A DNA stretch of 64,000 nucleotides, from the NCBI GenBank assembly GCA_046542845.1, contig JBKHAN010000008.1, forward strand, positions 1 to 64,000. The letters run 5' to 3'. The notes under the pieces were generated by a model. It was not told the DNA's origin. It did no database searches and saw only the letters and a list, made by a program, of their open reading frames with translations. The translations under genes and the position numbers were made by a program. This DNA is from SKKC01 sp046542845. Lineage in GTDB: Bacteria; Spirochaetota; Spirochaetia; DSM-27196; SKKC01. Shown piece by piece: positions 8,793 to 17,749 of the stretch (position 1 is the stretch's first letter; the number at the start of each line of letters is the position of its first letter).

Positions 8793-10100
8793 ATGGTTGC
8801 ACCTGTTCCAGAAACCGTTCACGATCGACTCGCAAAACTCGGCGTACATGTTCCGGAGGTACTTCTCCCCGCACCGGACGTCGATTACCAGACATTTGCC
8901 GTGATTGCGTGTGACCAGTTTACGAGTCAAGCCGAATACTGGAAAGACGTCGCAGCGATCGCAGGCGATTCACCATCGGCTCTGCACTGTGTACTGCCGG
9001 AAGTATATCTGGACGAACCAGACGTCGCGGAAAGAATCGATGCGGTACAAAAAACCGCTGCGTCGTACGTGGCCGAGGGAATTCTCAAGCCTACAGGTCA
9101 CGGATTCGTCGTTACGGACCGTACCCTGCCGGACGGCAGCATTCGGCAGGGGCTTGTTCTGGCGATTGATCTTGAGGAGTACGATTTTTCGCCCGGTGCA
9201 ACATCGCTGGTTCGCGCAACTGAACAGACCATACTCGACCGTCTGCCACCACGTATCCGCATTCGCGAAGGCGCGGCGATCGAGCTTCCTCATGTCATGA
9301 TAATGATCGACGACGTGGATAATCTTGTTTTCGGTTATATCGACAGCGTGAAGAAAGAACTGACGCCGCTGTACGATACACCGCTGATGCTCGGTGGCGG
9401 GCGAATCAAGGGGCGGTTCCTTGACAGTGCCGGACATTTAGAAGAGCTTGCGGCACGGCTTGAAAGACTGATATCGCCCGAGCGCTTGCGTGCCCGGTAT
9501 CACACAGACGTTCCCCTGCTTTTTCCTGTAGGCGACGGTAACCACAGCCTTGCCGCTGCCCGTACGTACTGGCTTCATCTAAAGAATGCGGGAGCGTCCG
9601 TTGAGCACCCTGCACGATACGCGCTGGTTGAGATTGTGAACCTCTACGGACAGGGCATGAGCTTCCACCCGATTCACCGTCTGGTTCGAAACGTTACCGA
9701 AGCGGACATGAAGCAGGCGCTTGAGATGCGCGGCTTTACGGTACACAGTAGCCCTTCTTCTACGCCGCCTCCTGGAGCAGTTCGCCTGCACACGTCCAGA
9801 GGAACTGACCTTGTCGTCCCCGGCGACAGAGTCGCGCTGCCGGTAGCTTCGGTTGACGCAGCGCTCGAGCAACTTTCCGGACACCCGGGTACGCTCCGTA
9901 CCGACTACGTACACGATCTCGACTCAATCGCACAATGGATATCCGAAGACGCAATGGTACTGGAAATGCCGGCAATAAACCCTGACGAGATTATTCCCAC
10001 CGTCGTACGCGACGGCGTCCTGCCGCGAAAAGCCTTTTCCATAGGCACCGCGCGGGATAAACGATATTACCTTGAAGCACGGAAGATACGACAGAACTGA
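8793..10100 (+). CDS. DUF1015 family protein
   Basis: A 435-aa cytoplasmic protein matching the widespread DUF1015 family of unknown function. Features recalled from that family are present: ACDQFTSQ near residue 35-42, PDGSIRQGLVLAIDLEEYDF, LMLGGGRIKGRF, and a FPVGDGNHSLAAAR motif around residue 250. It has no signal peptide or membrane span. The ATG at 8793 is preferred over a TTG two codons earlier because TATACT ends six bases before it. Do not infer a reaction from the family name. Confidence 0.85.
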   Translation: MVAPVPETVHDRLAKLGVHVPEVLLPAPDVDYQTFAVIACDQFTSQAEYWKDVAAIAGDSPSALHCVLPEVYLDEPDVAERIDAVQKTAASYVAEGILKPTGHGFVVTDRTLPDGSIRQGLVLAIDLEEYDFSPGATSLVRATEQTILDRLPPRIRIREGAAIELPHVMIMIDDVDNLVFGYIDSVKKELTPLYDTPLMLGGGRIKGRFLDSAGHLEELAARLERLISPERLRARYHTDVPLLFPVGDGNHSLAAARTYWLHLKNAGASVEHPARYALVEIVNLYGQGMSFHPIHRLVRNVTEADMKQALEMRGFTVHSSPSSTPPPGAVRLHTSRGTDLVVPGDRVALPVASVDAALEQLSGHPGTLRTDYVHDLDSIAQWISEDAMVLEMPAINPDEIIPTVVRDGVLPRKAFSIGTARDKRYYLEARKIRQN

Positions 10101-10117
10101 GGTAAAATTGAAAATCG

Positions 10118-10145
10118 TTGATATTTCGCGTGTTCGCAGTACAAT
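10118..10145 (+). promoter_or_regulatory. Promoter of the exported protein at 10153
   Basis: TTGATA (10118-10123), 16 bases, TACAAT (10140-10145), then seven bases to the ATG at 10153. No SD is possible downstream of the predicted start site. Confidence 0.45.
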
Positions 10146-10152
10146 ACTGAGT

Positions 10153-11058
10153 ATGCATCGAACGTGCCTTGCGGCATTGCTGATTCTGCTTTCTGCCTCA
10201 CCCGCCCTGATCGCAGACGAGGAGCGACCGGTACTGACGTTCGCCGGCTTCGTCGCGCGAGAAGGAGACGTTACCGCAGCCGAACTCCGCGTTTTTGAGA
10301 ACCGCATCATTTCTGTGCTGATCCCCGTCGCTGAAACCAGCGGTTTCAGCGTAACCATTCCTCGAAACAGAGGGGAAATACTCGAGCGGGTCCTTGAATC
10401 GGCAGAAGGACTGTCCACAGAGCTCGCCCGCGACATTAGCGCAGATTATATTATCGTCGGTGAGATAAACCGCATCGACGGCATGCTGTTCGTGGACGTC
10501 CGGAGTGTATTCGTTGATACCATGGAAATCGCCTCGTTGTTCTCGCGCGAGTTTGCGGGTTTTTCCGCGGCACTGGGTTCCGCTCGGGAAATGGTGGCAA
10601 CGCTTGTTGAGTCTTCCTCCGATATCACCAGAAATCCTGCCGCACCGCAGGCGGAAACCCGCGAGGAAGTCCGCAGTCAGCTATCCCTCGACGACATTGC
10701 CGGCGTCTGGAATGGTGACCGCGGGCTTGGTATCGTTGAAATCAATAACGACGGGAGCGGTACAGCGTACCTGAACGGGTCGGGAAGCATGAGAATATCG
10801 GTCACCATCGACGATAACCGAGTCGTTGTGCGCCAGGACGAACCGAACGCCCCGAAGATGTACATGACGGTTTTCCCCTACACGGTCGCAGTGCAGATCG
10901 TCGATATTGCGCGCCCTATGCGCTGGGTCTTTACCCTGAATCAGGACGGGAACACGCTTTCGGGCGTAAAGGACACGACGTTCTTTCAGGTGGATCGCGG
11001 CAGGGTCGTATGGGCAGATAACACGTATTCGCGCGAAGCAATCTGGACTCGACGCTGA
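10153..11058 (+). CDS. Exported protein of unknown function
   Basis: A 301-aa protein with a clear signal peptide (hydrophobic stretch about residues 5-17, cleavage probably near ALIADEE). The first half (about 30-170) alternates helices and strands and contains ISADYIIVGEINRIDG. That pattern reminds me of CsgG/LpoB-like periplasmic domains that assemble from a variable-name protein list, but I cannot confirm it. The second half is beta-rich, with WNGDRGLGIVEINNDGSG, and could be a lipocalin-like barrel. An upstream extension of the frame to 10072 lacks a signal peptide at its start and is rejected. Confidence 0.7.
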   Translation: MHRTCLAALLILLSASPALIADEERPVLTFAGFVAREGDVTAAELRVFENRIISVLIPVAETSGFSVTIPRNRGEILERVLESAEGLSTELARDISADYIIVGEINRIDGMLFVDVRSVFVDTMEIASLFSREFAGFSAALGSAREMVATLVESSSDITRNPAAPQAETREEVRSQLSLDDIAGVWNGDRGLGIVEINNDGSGTAYLNGSGSMRISVTIDDNRVVVRQDEPNAPKMYMTVFPYTVAVQIVDIARPMRWVFTLNQDGNTLSGVKDTTFFQVDRGRVVWADNTYSREAIWTRR

Positions 11059-11078
11059 CGTCTTCCGGTTTTTACGTC

Positions 11079-11561
11079 TTAAGCCGCTTCACGTTGTGCC
11101 GATGCGTTTTTCTTCCCTGCTGCGGCACGGCTCGACGGTCCCGCTTCCGAGGACAAAACAGTTAACAGTCCAAAGATTCCTATACCGATAACCGCTGCTG
11201 TGATACGCAGCAATGAACGATTATCTTCGAAGGTAATATCTGTGTACACAAGACCTCCCGGACTGACCGGTTCAGTTACATCGACCTGGGAGTCCATAAC
11301 AAGGCGACGTTCGCTGGATGAAAAAAAGCCAAGCGAACGTGCATAGACACGCAGCAGCTCTCTGTCCCGCTGCAGATCGACAATGCGGTCCTCAAGCCCA
11401 GCGTTTGTCTCGCGAAGGGCCTGTACGTTTGCGCCAATGCGGTCCCGGTATGCCTGCAATTGCTGTTCGTTCTGTACCCCTGCGCTTCCGAAAACCAGGG
11501 TCAGAGACAGATAGATGCACGCGGCACTCAACGTCGCTATAAACAGATGTAGTTTGACCAT
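11079..11561 (-). CDS. FtsB/DivIC-like septum formation protein
   Basis: A 160-aa protein with an N-terminal membrane span (about 5-24) and a coiled coil (about 32-70), followed by LRVYARSLGFFSSSERRLVM. That segment matches the FtsB/DivIC motif after the coiled coil. A second hydrophobic segment (about 118-137) and a basic Ala-rich tail are extra. FtsB-type proteins bridge FtsL and FtsQ at the division site. The second span is unusual for the family, so the role is inferred from N-terminal architecture only. Confidence 0.6.
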   Translation of the reverse strand: MVKLHLFIATLSAACIYLSLTLVFGSAGVQNEQQLQAYRDRIGANVQALRETNAGLEDRIVDLQRDRELLRVYARSLGFFSSSERRLVMDSQVDVTEPVSPGGLVYTDITFEDNRSLLRITAAVIGIGIFGLLTVLSSEAGPSSRAAAGKKNASAQREAA

Positions 11562-11638
11562 GATGTTACCTTGTCTGATTAACGGTCCCGAAGCGCTCTG
11601 TATTTAGCTGTCGGGCAAATCTAAGAGAGGTCGATTTG

Positions 11639-11668
11639 TTGACAGCTGTTTAAGCGCCGTCGTACAGT
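11639..11668 (+). promoter_or_regulatory. Sigma-70-type promoter of the MAF cassette
   Basis: Perfect -35 TTGACA (11639-11644), 18-base spacer, -10 TACAGT (11663-11668). Predicted transcription starts about 85 bases before the ATG at 11760. The rest of the 11562-11759 gap shows nothing else I can name. Confidence 0.6.
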
Positions 11669-11759
11669 AAAGTCGGTGTTTAAGACACATTAGATACTGC
11701 CGATATCTTCCTACAGAGAGTCTTGAAATTTGCGATCGTAGGGTGCAGGAGCATGGTTA

Positions 11760-13574
11760 ATGTCCGCTGAAGAAGAAAAAAAAGAATTTGCATTCGAGTC
11801 AGACGATTCCGAAAGTTCAGAGCTGGACGAATACGGCGTCTGGGTAAAGTCTGGCCCGGAAGATGTCGAATCCGATTCGGACAATGACGAATCGGTAGAA
11901 GACCTTGCTCTTGAAGACGTGCAAAACGATGCGAGTTTCGATTCGATGGATCTGGAGTCAGAATCGTTCGACGACGACTTCCCTACTCTATCGGGCGAGA
12001 CATTAGTCCCCGATGGCGGGTTTGACGACACAGAACTCTCCGACGACGACGTGCCCGAAGACATACCCGAAGACGAGTCTGAAGACGCGGAAATGGTTGG
12101 TTCAGAACCTTCAGAGGAAATGTCTTTTTCTATGGATGACGACGAGGTCTTTCCGGAAAGCGAGTCCGAGCTGACCGCCGAGGAAGAAGCACTGCTTTCC
12201 GAACTCGAAAATGACGAGTACGACGAATCAACAGATTCCGAAGCAACGAGCGAAACTGACGAAACAGACGTCGCCGAGACATCAACGCATGAACTCGGTT
12301 CGGACGATTTCGAACTCGACGACCTCGAAATGGACATTGACCTCGACGACGAAGACGACGAGAACAACTCCGATGATTTCGCCCTTGGAGACAGCGACGA
12401 CTTTGACGACGTGGAAGCGGTTACCCGGGATCTGACCTCCGACGCTGACGAAAGCGAACAGCACGCTGAGACTCGAATCGAGCCGGAACCTACCGCCGAG
12501 CCGACGATCAGCAATCCTATTACGCAGGACGCCCTTGAAAAGATAGAGGGCGAGCTGAGCGGGATCCGCAATGAAATAGCAGCATTGAAATCCGAGCTGT
12601 CCGAACTTTACGGACTTCGGGAAGCGGCCAGGCAGTCCGGCCTCTCGCCGGAAGGCGCAGAAGATGCGGACGTGCTTGATGACGTCGACGTCCCCGAACA
12701 GAATTCGGAGGATTTTTTCCCGGAAGATGAAGAAGGTGGCGGTTTCTTCGACGACGATGGAGACGAGACCATCGCCCTGACCGGCGATGAACTCGACAAC
12801 ATCCTCAGCACGGCCGAGTTCACCGAAGAAGCAGGACAACCGAGTGAATTCGAGGACGAATCGACGTTTGAAGCATCCCTGGAAAACGTATCGTCCGAAG
12901 AACCCCACCCCGCCGATGCTCCCGATACCGAAGACGAGGCGGATGTATGGACCGAATTGGCCGCGGGCGACTCGGAACCGGTCGATGTCGACGAGCAGGA
13001 CGACCTTTTGCAGGAACCCGATGCCGACGAAGGTGAAATCGCGTTCGACGACGAAAATGAAGACTCCTCGTTCGACGAGAGCACCGTTACGATCGGAAGC
13101 GACATCGATGTTCAGAACGAGTTCGATTCGCCGGTGAGCGAAATAGATCTCGAAGCCGACGAGTACGAACTGACCATCGAGGATGATACAGACGAAGAAT
13201 CGGAAACGAACGAAGAGATCGACGCGCTGGCAAATATGGATATCGAAAGCGAACTTGCCGATATCGACGAACTGACCGACGAGGAAGACACATCGACTGA
13301 TTTCATGACTGGAAGCGATGATTCGGCTCCGGAGGGCAATGATTTGCAGGAACCGGAACCCGAAATCGAGGCACCTGTTTCCGAGCTTTCGGAGGAGAAC
13401 ACTCGTAACGTCGACGACATACCCAGCGACATAAGAGAGGAAATCCGGGCGGTGCTGACGTACATGGACCAGCTGCTCGAATCACTCCCCGAAGAAAAAA
13501 TCAAAGAGTTTGCCGAGTCGGAACACTTCGAAGTGTACAAGCGGCTGTTTGAGGAACTTGACCTGGAGCCCTGA
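11760..13574 (+). CDS. Very acidic protein with coiled coil, unknown function
   Basis: A 604-aa protein dominated by Asp, Glu and Ser in low-complexity stretches. One coiled-coil segment lies at about 258-285 (EKIEGELSGIRNEIAALKSE). The C-terminal 50 residues differ: a compact helical segment (IREEIRAVLTYMDQLLESLP, then EKIKEFAESEHFEVYKRLFE) that looks like the conserved functional part. No signal peptide or membrane span. AGGAG lies eight bases before the ATG, and the stop overlaps the next start in TGATG. It could be a scaffold or a soluble partner of the MAF proteins downstream; function unknown. Confidence 0.8.
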   Translation: MSAEEEKKEFAFESDDSESSELDEYGVWVKSGPEDVESDSDNDESVEDLALEDVQNDASFDSMDLESESFDDDFPTLSGETLVPDGGFDDTELSDDDVPEDIPEDESEDAEMVGSEPSEEMSFSMDDDEVFPESESELTAEEEALLSELENDEYDESTDSEATSETDETDVAETSTHELGSDDFELDDLEMDIDLDDEDDENNSDDFALGDSDDFDDVEAVTRDLTSDADESEQHAETRIEPEPTAEPTISNPITQDALEKIEGELSGIRNEIAALKSELSELYGLREAARQSGLSPEGAEDADVLDDVDVPEQNSEDFFPEDEEGGGFFDDDGDETIALTGDELDNILSTAEFTEEAGQPSEFEDESTFEASLENVSSEEPHPADAPDTEDEADVWTELAAGDSEPVDVDEQDDLLQEPDADEGEIAFDDENEDSSFDESTVTIGSDIDVQNEFDSPVSEIDLEADEYELTIEDDTDEESETNEEIDALANMDIESELADIDELTDEEDTSTDFMTGSDDSAPEGNDLQEPEPEIEAPVSELSEENTRNVDDIPSDIREEIRAVLTYMDQLLESLPEEKIKEFAESEHFEVYKRLFEELDLEP

Positions 13575-14665
13575 TGGGTTTAATGAACAGGGTACTTCAC
13601 AACCCGACGTATCAGCGCGAAGCACAGGACGAGCATACGGTATCTGACACCGTAGCGGTACTAGATACCACGCAGGTCGACCCCACACCCTCTCGCAGCA
13701 ACACGCCTTTGGGAGTATCGGACTATGGTCCTGTACCCGATGAGCCGGCACGGCGGTTTGACTATGCGATCGACGCAATGGAGAGGACTCCCGCGGGCAT
13801 CGGCTTTCCCGGAGCCATATTCCAGCTCCTCGTTCACACACTCGAGATTACCTCCGGCGCTCTGCTGATTCGGGATGTCGAAGACAGCCGATACAAGGTG
13901 TGGGCTTCATGCGGCCTTGATCCCACGACACGAGGACGCATGATCATGAAGCGCCGCACGATCGATGCGCTCGTTCCCGATCGCGTGGCGTACCTCGACG
14001 AGACGGACCGCTCGCGCCTAGGGCAGTATCTTTCGGTGCGCGAGAGAAGCATGCAGGAGCCGGTATTGCTATGCCGATTTCAGTCACAGGCGCGCCTGTG
14101 TGGACTGCTTGTCATTTTTCGAAGCGAACAGCTTTTCAAGGAATCCTGGAACGCAGAGCTTTTACTTGCGGCCCTCAGCGAGCCGGTCGCCCATAAAATC
14201 GGCGCCTATCGGGAAACGCCGCTGCAACACATGATACATCCGCTCATCCTCGACAGAAGGGATTTCAGTCGCAGCGTGCAGACGACGGCGCGGCGACTGA
14301 TTTCGTCTCCACACGGACTGGTATGTATCCGTATCGGGCTCAACAGCATAGCCGACGCAATCGTATCGGTTCTGCCCTTCGCAGACCCCTATCACGTCAC
14401 TCGCGACGTCCGTCTGATTGCTGCGTCGTTTTTCGCAGCCGCTGGAGATGTTACCGTTATCGAACCGGATTCACTCATAGCCGCGGTTACCATGCCGGCG
14501 GCTGAACACGGGGAACTGCTTATTGAGCAGCTGAGTGGTCGACTCGGAGCACTTTTACCTGAGTTACCCGACACGTACACCGTTGACGCGCTCGTGCGCC
14601 AGTGGCCTGTTGACTCCGAGGACGTAACCGCGCTTCTCGAGATTCTTTTCGAACGACGTGATTGA
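13574..14665 (+). CDS. GAF-like protein of unknown function
   Basis: A 363-aa soluble protein. After a disordered N-terminus (about 1-60), residues about 70-215 have the feel of a GAF domain: IFQLLVHTLEITSGALLIRD, then DSRYKVWASCGLD, and later RLCGLLVIFRSEQLFKE. The remainder (about 220-360) resembles a second alpha/beta domain without motifs I can assign. No catalytic signature is visible. The ATG shares one base with the previous stop, and its own stop overlaps the next GTG start by eight bases. It therefore belongs tightly to the cassette. Confidence 0.7.
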   Translation: MGLMNRVLHNPTYQREAQDEHTVSDTVAVLDTTQVDPTPSRSNTPLGVSDYGPVPDEPARRFDYAIDAMERTPAGIGFPGAIFQLLVHTLEITSGALLIRDVEDSRYKVWASCGLDPTTRGRMIMKRRTIDALVPDRVAYLDETDRSRLGQYLSVRERSMQEPVLLCRFQSQARLCGLLVIFRSEQLFKESWNAELLLAALSEPVAHKIGAYRETPLQHMIHPLILDRRDFSRSVQTTARRLISSPHGLVCIRIGLNSIADAIVSVLPFADPYHVTRDVRLIAASFFAAAGDVTVIEPDSLIAAVTMPAAEHGELLIEQLSGRLGALLPELPDTYTVDALVRQWPVDSEDVTALLEILFERRD

Positions 14666-16097
14666 GTTCATCGAAACCCGCGATGGCTGCGCTTCCGTCT
14701 CCGTCGATTCAGTGCTCCTGTATTCACGCTACAGCCCGAAGAAGCAAATACATCGCTTTCTGCTCGACGAAGATCTGTCGGATTGCGACCTGCTGTACAT
14801 CGTCAGCGATGGTCTTGGAATCCTCGAGTCTATGGTCCGGGAGCTGGCACCGCATGTATCACCTGTATCGATCGTTCTGAGTCCCGACATTCACGCCTTA
14901 TCTGAAGCCCATTTCGAACACCCGACCTGGGTGTACGGGAATAATACCCCGCTCGTACCGTTCCTGCGAAAACATACCACAGGCGTGAAGAGCGGAGTCG
15001 GTCGCATTCTTGTATGGGAGCCTGCTGCGAGAATGTTTGTTCATGCCTTTCGGACCGTGAAGCCCATGATCGAGTCGCACCTCAGACGGGAAGCACACAG
15101 CCAACTGACTACCCGGACATTCGGGCCACGCTGGTTACGAAATATCCTGCGGAACACTCGTTCGGTTCCCTCAAGCGTTATCATAGATTCGCTCACAAAA
15201 ACCTCGCGACCCGTCGTTCTTTTGATTCCGGGACCGAACGCGGAGCAGTGTCTTGATCTGATCGCGGAGTTCAGGGAGCGGGTCGTGCTTATAACCGTTT
15301 CATCGGCGTTATCCACGCTTCAGGCGAGCAGGCTTGTGCCGGACCTCGTCGTTCATACGGATCCGGGTTTCTACTCCAGTCTTCACTTTCCACCCGGACT
15401 GCCGCCGGGCGCCGCGGTTCTGTGCATGCCGCTGACCGCCGGAAGCCCCGGCCTTCGGTTTCACCGCTGGTTTCCGTTCAGCAACGGACTGCTGGCAGAG
15501 TCCGACGCACTGGCAGAACTCGGGATACCCGAGCGGATCATACCTGAGGCAGGAACGGTAACGGCTACTGCCCTCCGCATCGCAGACACGATACGCACAG
15601 GTTCGCTCTACGTATGCGGGCTCGACCTCTGCTTTCGTGACGTACGCTCACACGCTCGTGGTCATGGTTTCGAACAGTGGATACACTCCCGCACGAATCG
15701 GTTTGGGCCGGTGGAGGGCAATTATCTCTCGAGAGCGGCCGACACGATCCCCGGCGCCAAAGGTTGCCGCTACGCCGCGAATCTCAACGTCTATGCGTCC
15801 TGGATACGCGACTACGTGGCGGGCAAAGAGGCGGTGTTTCGTGTAAACGCCTCGCCTGTTGACCTGGGTATGGTCCGTCTGAATGTGCGCGAGTTTCGAT
15901 TACACCTTGAACAGTCCGCAGGCGCGACATGCGATGCAGCCTACACGGCCTCCCTGCAACAGGCCGATCGTCTGTTTCCGGAACACGCGTCGCGGCGTTT
16001 ACTCGAACGCTGGAAAGAGCTTCTCAACGAGCATTCACCGTCCAGCGAGCTTTCCCTGGAGCTGCGGCAGCTTCTGGGCACACGGGGTCTGACGTGA
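14658..16097 (+). CDS. MAF / DUF115 (MptE-like) protein, first paralogue
   Basis: A 479-aa protein with the MAF_flag10/DUF115 fold. Seen here: PVVLLIPGPNAEQ (about 187-199), VPDLVVHTDPGFYSS, EAGTVTATALRIADTI, and YVCGLDLCFRD near the C-terminal half. In other bacteria this family includes motility accessory factors thought to transfer nonulosonic sugars to flagellin, and archaeal MptE, a pterin pyrophosphokinase. Given the family and a spirochaete-like host, a flagellin-modifying role is the best guess but is inference. GTG start at 14658; the 3' end overlaps the second paralogue by four bases (GTGA). Confidence 0.8.
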   Translation: MIEFIETRDGCASVSVDSVLLYSRYSPKKQIHRFLLDEDLSDCDLLYIVSDGLGILESMVRELAPHVSPVSIVLSPDIHALSEAHFEHPTWVYGNNTPLVPFLRKHTTGVKSGVGRILVWEPAARMFVHAFRTVKPMIESHLRREAHSQLTTRTFGPRWLRNILRNTRSVPSSVIIDSLTKTSRPVVLLIPGPNAEQCLDLIAEFRERVVLITVSSALSTLQASRLVPDLVVHTDPGFYSSLHFPPGLPPGAAVLCMPLTAGSPGLRFHRWFPFSNGLLAESDALAELGIPERIIPEAGTVTATALRIADTIRTGSLYVCGLDLCFRDVRSHARGHGFEQWIHSRTNRFGPVEGNYLSRAADTIPGAKGCRYAANLNVYASWIRDYVAGKEAVFRVNASPVDLGMVRLNVREFRLHLEQSAGATCDAAYTASLQQADRLFPEHASRRLLERWKELLNEHSPSSELSLELRQLLGTRGLT

Positions 16098-17746
16098 CGC
16101 ATGACCCGGAGGACGCGCTGACCATTAACCTGAACGCGCTTCGCTCGGCAGATCGGGCACGAACTCCGGAGGCGGGGCACAGCGAGTTTATCGAGGAGCT
16201 CAATGCTTCCGCCGCCGGCACCCGGCTGACGGTCCGCATGAGCACTTCGGGTCACGCTGTTCCCGAAATTGTTACGGATGACGGCAGCTACACGCTGCAC
16301 TCCCGCTACGATCCTCTCAAAGAAGCCGAACGAGCACTCGGCAACGCACCTGCGGTGGGAACAGTCTGCATATTCGGTCTGGGCTTCGGTTACCATGTGC
16401 GGCGTGCACTCAAGGAACCGGGGTTTGTGCGTATCATCGTAGTATGTGAGCCCCTCGATATCGTAAAAAATGCGCTTTCGCACGCGGACTTCCAAAGCCT
16501 TTTTTCCGACCCGCGACTGCACCTTGTGAGCTCCCGTTCCGAAGCCCATATCGCAGATGCCGTACCGCGGATTCACGTTCCGTACTTCTCGACCAGACTC
16601 TCCACCGTTCATCTCCCGACTTTCGTGAGGGTGTTTCCTGACGAGTTTGAACGCTTTCGCCGCGGCATGGAACGTTCGTTTCAGACCATTGGCGACGATC
16701 TGACAACACAGATACGCTACGCCCGTGCATGGTTTCGAAACATTCTTCTGAACAGTATCTCGGCACACAAGACCCGACCTATGACGCTCCCCGATAATCA
16801 ACCGGTCACTATCGTAGCCGCAGGCCCTTCCCTCGAAAGACATACGGAACACATCAGTGAATCGAGAGATTTCATCCTCGTCTGCGACACAGCTGCGCCG
16901 ACACTGAACCAGAGCGGCATCAAACAGGCTGCCGTCCTCAGCATTGACCCGTCTGTGTACAGTTATCATCATCTCATGAACGGGTACCCGGAGGGAGCTC
17001 AGAGTATACTCGACGCAGGCGTTCACCCGGCGGTCTGGAGGGGAGCACCCGGTCGCACCGGGGTCGTATCTGCCCATCCGCTTGTGCACCTCATGTCACC
17101 GGTTTTTGATCATCTGCCCCGAGTTCAGTTCGCCTCGGATGTGGCATACGCTGCAGTGTGGATTGCAAAGTCGCGCGGCATGGACCCGGTTACGGTGATC
17201 GGAGCGGATTACCGCTGGACCTCCGGAAAACCCTATGCTCGTTCCACCTACATACCCGAACTGTTTCTCGGCACTTCCTCCCGGGTGTCGACAAACGAAG
17301 CCCTGACAATCGATTTTATGTTTGCGACTCATCCACACCTGAACCGCGACGTAAACGGTGATTACCGGGTAGCTGCGTTCGACGGAAGGCGAAGCGCATT
17401 ACAGATGCTGCTTCAAACGCCGGTTCGTAGCTTGGCACAGGTGCCCCATCGCATTCGTCCCCCGAGCGCCCCGAACAGGCTGCCGGATGTTCTCAATCGA
17501 CTTGGCAGCCTGATTCGCTCCCTTCCGAAAGCCGGCGATAATGAACCCGAACACTACTTTCGGAGCCTCGATAGCGATCAGCAGACCGCGGCGTTTATTA
17601 TCGCACCTCTGGCGGCCCGTTTATCGCGGAGTCTTTCGAACAACGAGCCCGACATTGGTTTAATGGATCGTTTCGACGAAGCAAAAGCGAATGCAATTCA
17701 GTTGGTTGAACACGTGCACAGCCTGTCCGTATCCCGTATACTGTAA
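16094..17746 (+). CDS. MAF / DUF115 (MptE-like) protein, second paralogue
   Basis: A 550-aa paralogue of the preceding gene with a longer N-terminal domain. That domain includes FGLGFGYHVRRAL (a nucleotide-binding-like glycine turn at about 100-110) and IIVVCEPL. The core follows: PVTIVAAGPSLERH, VLSIDPSVYSYHH, FASDVAYAAVWIAKSRG and VTVIGADYRWTSGKPYARS. The frame is open from 15929, but that would overlap the upstream gene by 170 bases. The GTG at 16094, coupled through GTGA, is the likely start. Expected activity is transfer of a nucleotide-activated sugar, possibly to flagellin; not provable here. Confidence 0.82.
   Translation: MTHDPEDALTINLNALRSADRARTPEAGHSEFIEELNASAAGTRLTVRMSTSGHAVPEIVTDDGSYTLHSRYDPLKEAERALGNAPAVGTVCIFGLGFGYHVRRALKEPGFVRIIVVCEPLDIVKNALSHADFQSLFSDPRLHLVSSRSEAHIADAVPRIHVPYFSTRLSTVHLPTFVRVFPDEFERFRRGMERSFQTIGDDLTTQIRYARAWFRNILLNSISAHKTRPMTLPDNQPVTIVAAGPSLERHTEHISESRDFILVCDTAAPTLNQSGIKQAAVLSIDPSVYSYHHLMNGYPEGAQSILDAGVHPAVWRGAPGRTGVVSAHPLVHLMSPVFDHLPRVQFASDVAYAAVWIAKSRGMDPVTVIGADYRWTSGKPYARSTYIPELFLGTSSRVSTNEALTIDFMFATHPHLNRDVNGDYRVAAFDGRRSALQMLLQTPVRSLAQVPHRIRPPSAPNRLPDVLNRLGSLIRSLPKAGDNEPEHYFRSLDSDQQTAAFIIAPLAARLSRSLSNNEPDIGLMDRFDEAKANAIQLVEHVHSLSVSRIL
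17737..17742 (+). promoter_or_regulatory. -10-like TATACT seven bases before the GGDEF-like gene
   Basis: TATACT then GTAAGGC then the ATG at 17750. The AAGG is too close to serve as SD. There is no good -35, so this may only be an internal promoter, if real. Confidence 0.22.
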
Positions 17747-17749
17747 GGC

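Noticed and set aside
11711..12571. 286-residue Ser-rich frame on the minus strand opposite the acidic gene
   Set aside because: Asp/Glu codons read on the other strand give Ser-rich open frames. The plus-strand gene has SD, promoter and coupling; this one has none and is low complexity. The same applies to 12608-13105 and 13112-13540.
15929..16093. Upstream extension of the second MAF protein
   Set aside because: It would overlap the first MAF gene by about 170 bases. The GTG at 16094 in a GTGA overlap fits the coupling seen in the rest of the cassette.
15941..17089. 382-residue minus-strand frame opposite the MAF genes
   Set aside because: It lies wholly antisense to two well-supported MAF genes, has no recognisable motif, and its composition (many Arg, Cys, His) is that of a shadow frame in GC-rich DNA.
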